From NCBI GenBank assembly GCA_028551475.1, contig CM052359.1, forward strand, positions 13,765,583 through 13,829,582: 64,000 bases of DNA, in the 5' to 3' direction. A program made the position numbers and the translations under genes. This document shows, one piece after another, positions 58,649 to 64,000 of the stretch (the first letter of the stretch is position 1; each line of letters begins with the position of its first letter). Source of the stretch: Casuarina equisetifolia (taxonomy: Eukaryota > Streptophyta > Magnoliopsida > Fagales > Casuarinaceae). Under the pieces are notes generated by a model, which had not been told where the DNA came from, ran no database searches, and saw only the letters and a list, made by a program, of their open reading frames with translations.

Positions 58649-60748
58649 TGTTGGGAGAATTCAACAAGGTCACATCAACCACAATGAGATTGAACACACA
58701 AATATAAGAATGCACACACCCAAACACAACAGATTTAAAAGGTTCGGAACATCATAATGTCCTACGTCCCCTATAGTCTTTTCTCATTAGATTTTCTCAT
58801 ACATTCCCTTTCCTCAAATAGGTATCTCATGGATTCTCTCATCAACTTAAATCCATGAAATGGACATTCTTCAACAATTAGCCCCCCATGGGGACTCTCT
58901 CAATTTGCCCACTAGGTTTCTCTATACTTTTCCTATTTATAGAGAAACCCTGAAGGAATCCTAGTTGAATACTACTAGGAAAACCTACTTCCACATAAGG
59001 ATAAGAATCCTACTCCAACACTACTAGGAATAAGGATAAGAATCCTAATCTAACACTACTAGGAAATCCACTATATCTAGAAGATATTTCTTAGTTCCAC
59101 AATTACATAGAGACCCTTGATTGTAATGACAATCATACCCTTTAACCTAATTGTTCCACCAATCCTAACAATCTCCCCCTTGGAACAATTTAGTGCAACA
59201 TCCCTGCACCATAGGAAAGTATAGAAAATCTCTTCAAATTATCAACTACATAGCCACAATCTTTGGAAAGAGAAAGATTGGAGAAACTCTTCAACTTTCA
59301 CAGCTATAGTCTTTAGACAAAGAAAAACTAAGGAAACTCTCTTCAACCACAATCTTTTGAAAGAGAAGATTGCAAAAAACTCTCTTCAACTTCTACAGCC
59401 ACAATCTTTTTGATAGAGAAAGATTGGAAAAAACTCTTTTCAAAATAAGCCTGCATCAACTATGCCATCTTGCCTTTTCTTTAAACCACCTCTCTTAGGT
59501 CATACCTCCTTAGGCACTTCCATTTTAGCCTCTTTTAGGTTGCACCTCTCCTAGGCCATGTTTCTTTCCAAGCATCTGCACATCATCATGGGCTTCTTCC
59601 ATCTAAATGTGTCCTTCACCATGAGACCCTCAATAAAAGTAAAAATCATAGGACTTCCACAACAATTGAGATCACTCTTCAAAATCCTCAACAAAGAGTC
59701 CATCTTCTATCCAAAATTGTTAGTGCTTCCCCGGAATCAACCGTTGGAGTCTCAATACACCTCATCTGAATATTAACAAACTTGAAAAATCCTAAATTTT
59801 TACTTCATCAATCACATCAACATAGGAGCATCACGTCAACATAGGAGCATAACATGCTCCCCCTCAATCAACAATTCATCAACAACTTCAACAAAATGCT
59901 CCCCCTCAAACATCAATATCTCTACCATTCTCTGTCATCTGATGCCACAACTTAAGCCAAATGCTCAGATATAGACAGAGAGACATAGATTTGCACTTTG
60001 TAAACCTCAGTCCACAACTCCAACAATGTATTCCAGTTGATCTACATCAATATCATCCAAAATCAAACTGGATTTAAGGAAAGAGAAAATCTCACCTTAA
60101 AACACATCAATCTACTTCTTCAGTTGCATTCATCATATTTGATCTATCATCTTTGGTCCCGATCTTCCACGGTCCACGCTCACCGCACCACTTGTTAAGA
60201 AACCAAACTTGTCTCCCATACCACTTGTTGGGATCCAAACATGGCTCCGATACCACTTGTTAGGAGAATTCAACAAGGTTGCATCAACCACAATGAGATC
60301 GAACACACAAATATAAAAGGTTCGGAACATCATAATGTCCTACGTCCCTTGTAGTCTTTTCTCATTAGATTTTCTCATACATTCCCTTTCCTCAAATAGG
60401 TATCTCATGGATTCTCTCATCAACTTAAATCCATGAGAAGAGCATTTTTCAACAATTAGCCCCCCATGGGGACTCTCTCAATTTGCCCACTAGGTTTTTT
60501 TATACTTTTCCTATTTATAGAGAAACCTTGAAGGAATCGTAGTTGAATACTACTAGGAAAACCTACTTCCACATAAGGATAAGAATCCTACTCCAACACT
60601 ACTAGGAATAAGGATAAGAATCCTAATCCAATACTACTAGAAAATCCACTATATCTAGAAGATATTTCTTAGTTCCACAATTACATAGAGACCCCTGATT
60701 GTAATGACAATCATACCCTTTAACCTAATTGTTCCACCAATCCTAACA
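58649..60748 (-). mobile_element. Non-autonomous LTR element, copy 2 (2.1 kb)
   Basis: Same family as 46554-48599. LTRs are 58649-59170 (522 bp) and 60258-60748 (491 bp, about 40 bases shorter inside), both starting TGTTRGGAGAATTCAACAAG and ending CCACCAATCCTAACA. TGTCT flanks both sides (58644-58648, 60749-60753). The purine tract beside the left LTR and the primer-site complement beside the right LTR give a minus-strand reading. The 1087-base interior has no protein frame. LTR identity looks higher than in copy 1, perhaps 96-97 percent outside the gap, so it is probably the younger insertion. Confidence 0.9.
59250..59435. repeat. Hairpin-forming tandem units inside copy 2
   Basis: The same CAATCTTT/AAAGATTG units as in copy 1 at 47120-47310, repeated about four times. 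Their conservation between two independent insertions shows they belong to the element rather than arising locally. Confidence 0.7.
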
Positions 60749-60753
60749 TGTCT

Positions 60754-61319
60754 CTCTTTCTGCTTCTCTATCTTCACTCTGAAGGAGAGAGCCGTAGATA
60801 TTTAATCTTCTACCGTTCTTTTCACTCCATTTTTTATTTTTAACATTTAATATTTTTGTTAATTATTTTTGGGATAATTTAAGGGGAGATTTTTATTTAT
60901 TTTACCCCCGGCTTTCTGACATTTTAAATTCGGCGCACAGTTTTTTTTTGAGTGGTGGGGGTTTTGCTATCAGCTGCTGACGTGGCATGCATCCAAAATG
61001 ACCCCATGAGCACCAAAACGATAAGCATCCCGCCCCTGTCACGTTTTCATATGTGAAATAAATATAATGTAAGTTATGTAGAATATAAATCATTTTTGAA
61101 ACCTTCTTTTGTTCAAGCAATAAAGACACCACATATATTTTTGTTTTTTTCATAAGTAAATAAATGCGACACTTAAACTTGAACTCTTATACTATATTCA
61201 TAAACTTATTTTTTAAAATAAATTGAATTGTAAAAGGTTTAAACAATATTATTCATATATAGATAATTGCATACCAAATTGCAAACAAAGTAGGATATTC
61301 TAATATTATAGCACTTGGC
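60754..61319. other. Spacer after non-autonomous element, no gene seen
   Basis: A CT-rich leader continues from before the insertion to about 60830, then AT-rich sequence follows. No coding motifs recognised on either strand. Confidence 0.5.
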
Positions 61320-61339
61320 TATTATAAATCCGTCAATAC

Positions 61340-61446
61340 GCTAGTAACCAATAAAACTGCTACTAGCCTGAGGCCCCTTTTACTTAAAAAATCTTAAGTT
61401 CAATACCTACTTTTTCCACCCTTTGCCTACTGAAAAAAAAAAAAAG
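61340..61446 (+). mobile_element. Possible degenerate tRNA-derived SINE
   Basis: An A-box-like TAGCCTGAGG (about 61364-61373) is followed about 40 bases later by a B-box-like AAGTTCAATACC (61394-61405) and then a 13-base A tail (about 61432-61445). This spacing resembles the RNA polymerase III promoter of plant SINEs. Target duplications were not found and the boxes are imperfect, so the call is tentative. Confidence 0.3.
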
Positions 61447-62711
61447 AATTCTAAATCTTTGTTTCTTCCTCTTTCTTGAAACCAAAACTCATCGGATTTA
61501 AATTGTCATCTTGACAATTGAAAGTGCTAAACAGAAGAAGTTGCGATTCTTGTCGAGGGCAAACACAACGCTTGCATTATATTTAGGGTTGGGTGAAGCA
61601 TGGTGAACTGAAACATCTTGGTGGAGAAGATGGGCAGCTACTAAAGGAAGGAGCTTCTAGCAAACGATCATGTAAGCCACCTGCATTGATCTCGTGGCTT
61701 CACAATTGCTGCATTGTTCAGTGGTTGGTAAATGAGCCAATTGATGGGCAGCCGGGTCTCTGTACGAAATCCCGGGTGTGTTTGCGTGCAAACTGAGGAC
61801 TTGGCTGAAATAATGTGCTCGAAAGGCTAGTTTGTTCTTAAAAATTGGTTCTTTAAGGGACGACTGTATTGTGGAGATCTCTAAGTTAATATGTTGAAGT
61901 CTGATGTGTTTACTATTGTTAATATGTTTTGTATATGATTTTGTGTTTTCTTGTTTTGTAGCTTGGGTTTAAGAGAAATTTTTTTAATATAATATTAAGA
62001 TTCAAGTTCTAAGTGAAATGCCGTTTCACTTTTAGATTGGGTTAAATATTATGAAAAGCATTTTTTTCTGCATTCAAGATAAAAGAGTATACTAAAATCT
62101 AGTATGTCTTACATTACTTATGAAATGCTTTGTTATGCTTTTTATATGTTAACGCATTCTCTTTTTTTACAAGTGAATTTTAAGGGAAGAAGTGGATCTT
62201 CTATGCTAGCAATGCAAGATACTTATTTATAGTGTTTTAAACATTATATTTGAAATTGAATTGTGACATCATATTTAAAAGTTTCATGTCTCTCTTGAAA
62301 CCACTTATGAAGTAAAAGGGACATCTAAATATGTAAGAAGAACTCAATGCCAATTTACTATCAATTCCATGTACTCATCCACATTGTTTTAGACAATAAA
62401 AGTGGAAAACAAATAAACTTTTTTAGATAAATTGAGGTAAAGAATTGGGTGTCAAACCTAAGACTTTTAAATCCAAGAAAATATGAATTGTCAACAAAGT
62501 CACATAGATAAAAAATAGTTTTCCTTACTTATTCACCAACAATCTAACAAAGTTTTATGACATAACTTGTCTTAAACAAAGTCTAAATATTTTGAATAAA
62601 GATAATTGGATTGTTTAAGATGTGGGTTTCAATGCATAATTTTAGGAGTTAAACATGATAGTCTTTATCTTCATAAATATATCATCTTAGTATAAAGTTT
62701 CAAAAAAGTTA
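61447..62711. other. Spacer with one unexplained open frame
   Basis: Contains a 67-codon open frame at 61593-61796 (plus) that starts with a non-ATG codon and has no recognised motif, in a locally GC-richer patch (61560-61800). The rest is AT-rich. The patch might be a relic exon, but nothing confirms it. Confidence 0.4.
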
Positions 62712-64000
62712 TGTTATAGAATGTTATTATATAGAATATTATATGGCGTTATATTATGCTTAATTTGTATATCACAATTAATGTAAATATTTCCTTGTAT
62801 TGCCATTATTATGTCTTCCATGTAAGGCATCATCATAGGTCAATATAAAAACCTGACATTGTATAGTTTGTATCATTGTAGAATCAATACACAGTGTTTC
62901 TCACTTATAGGCCTTTTATTTTATGACATGGTATCATAAACTAGGTCAATCAAAATTGCTTCCACTTTTTTTTTTCTTCGCCTTCAGTTTGAGTGTAAGA
63001 GAATACAGTTACTGCTTCTCCTTTTTTTCCATTCACATATCTATCAACCTTACCTTTTTTTCCACAATTATCCTTCACTTTTTTTCCAAATTCATGTCAT
63101 TACCCTTAAAGCCTTAGCCCTTGCTATATTTTATCCCTAAATTATCCCTTGTTCCTTTTTGAATTACATAATCACCTTTGAAACCCTAATTGTTGACTTT
63201 TTTGTTTCCCAAATTGCCTTTTGCCCTTTTTCGATTTGCCAAATTGCTACCAAACCTTAGTGGCCACATTCACTTTTTCGATTGCCGTAATCCACCATCC
63301 CAATGACTAATTATGCCTCTAATTCTACCGCAATTGCTCCTACCATCATATATTGAGATTCTTCTTATCTATCAATGACTGATTTGCAATTTGGAAGCAT
63401 CATTTCGTGACTACTCACTAGTGAATCCAACTACCATCTTTGGATCAAGTGAGGATGGTCTTCCTTGCCTATAACAAGCTTGGGTTCCTCATTGGCACCT
63501 TTAAGTAATCCTCCAATGACCCTAACATGATGGAGTGTTGGGACTAGGCTTATGACACTATTAAAACCTAATTAGTGAACTCGATGGATCCTTCACTTAA
63601 GAACCTGGTTTCTTGACCCCGATTGGTGACTAACATTTAGGAAATCCTCTGAGAATCATTCGAAAAAGTCTCTGGCACCTAACAATACGGCTTTTGACAA
63701 TCAATCACTGATTTAATACTCACCAGCGGCTACTTGCATGCCAAATTGATGGCTTTCTTTGTATGACTAAAGGACCACTAAGAAGATTTGGAGTCAAAGC
63801 AACCCCTAATTCGTTGTGATTGTGAGCAATGTAGCAAGGTGAATGACCAACTTTGCACGAGGGAACATGAATACCAGTCGATGAAGTTTCTGATGGGGCT
63901 TCCCGACGAGTTCCAAAATCTACGAATGTAGATTCTTTCCTAGGAATCCCTACTATCATTGAGTGGACTTATGCCATGTCTAAGCATGCGCTTCATTAGC
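62712..64000 (+). mobile_element. Ty1/copia element 'G', 5' part, cut by window edge
   Basis: A short LTR-like segment (about 62712-62938, TGTTATAG to TATGACA) precedes primer site TGGTATCATAAACT at 62939. From 63304 the plus strand resembles copia gag (MTNYASNSTAIAPTIIY, later FARGNMNTSR and GFPTSSKIYE). The same LTR-end, primer-site and gag arrangement is seen in copia 'D' (33061 on), so they are probably related. It is decayed, and the 3' part lies beyond the window. Confidence 0.65.

Noticed and set aside
61593-61796. A 67-codon plus-strand frame in a GC-richer patch
   Set aside because: It begins with a non-ATG codon and shows no family motif or splice context; kept only as a note under the spacer.

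Overview
The window looks like nuclear DNA of a flowering plant, probably a dicot: AT-rich, long intergenic stretches, GT-AG introns, a plant-type mitochondrial TCA-cycle gene, an inserted fragment of plastid ycf1, and many Ty1/copia and Ty3/gypsy retrotransposon fossils. No species can be named from sequence alone. Only one host gene is clearly whole: the mitochondrial ADP-forming succinate-CoA ligase beta subunit on the minus strand, 20137-25135. It has 12 exons that read through to 421 codons with every splice junction in phase. A last-exon-like piece of a leucine-rich-repeat gene (15773-16045, minus) and an exon-like open frame (19248-19466, plus) are weaker host candidates.

Layout. 1-3490: gene-poor, with a minus-strand copia remnant and short repeats. 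3491-6510: a decayed plus-strand gypsy element. 6520-15480: a nested stack in which an old plus-strand copia is interrupted by a 1.5-kb solo LTR and by a structurally complete 5.47-kb minus-strand copia with a GTTGG target duplication. 15.5-26.5 kb: the host-gene island with the ligase gene. 26531-31771: a decayed minus-strand gypsy element with two LTRs. 33-44 kb: another nested copia stack with a second 1.5-kb solo LTR, an internally deleted copia with about 980-bp LTRs, a foldback element and gypsy LTR pieces. 45.9-51 kb: a gypsy remnant carrying a tandem duplication, a non-autonomous LTR element (CTCCT target duplication) and a plastid ycf1 insertion. 51-56.6 kb: a decayed plus-strand gypsy. 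57875-58206: a long ATT microsatellite. 58649-60748: a second copy of the non-autonomous LTR element (TGTCT target duplication). 62.7-64 kb: the 5' part of another copia, cut by the window edge.

The ligase beta subunit acts with an alpha subunit encoded elsewhere; nothing else here forms a pathway with it. I found no rRNA or tRNA gene, CRISPR array or new protein system. The most notable points are the recent-looking plastid insertion inside a fossil, the two non-autonomous LTR copies with a threefold primer-binding-site repeat, the 301-bp tandem duplication in the ligase gene's first intron, and the readable insertion order of the nested elements. Retroelement calls rest on recognisable family motifs and paired ends read by eye; boundaries without a target duplication are approximate.
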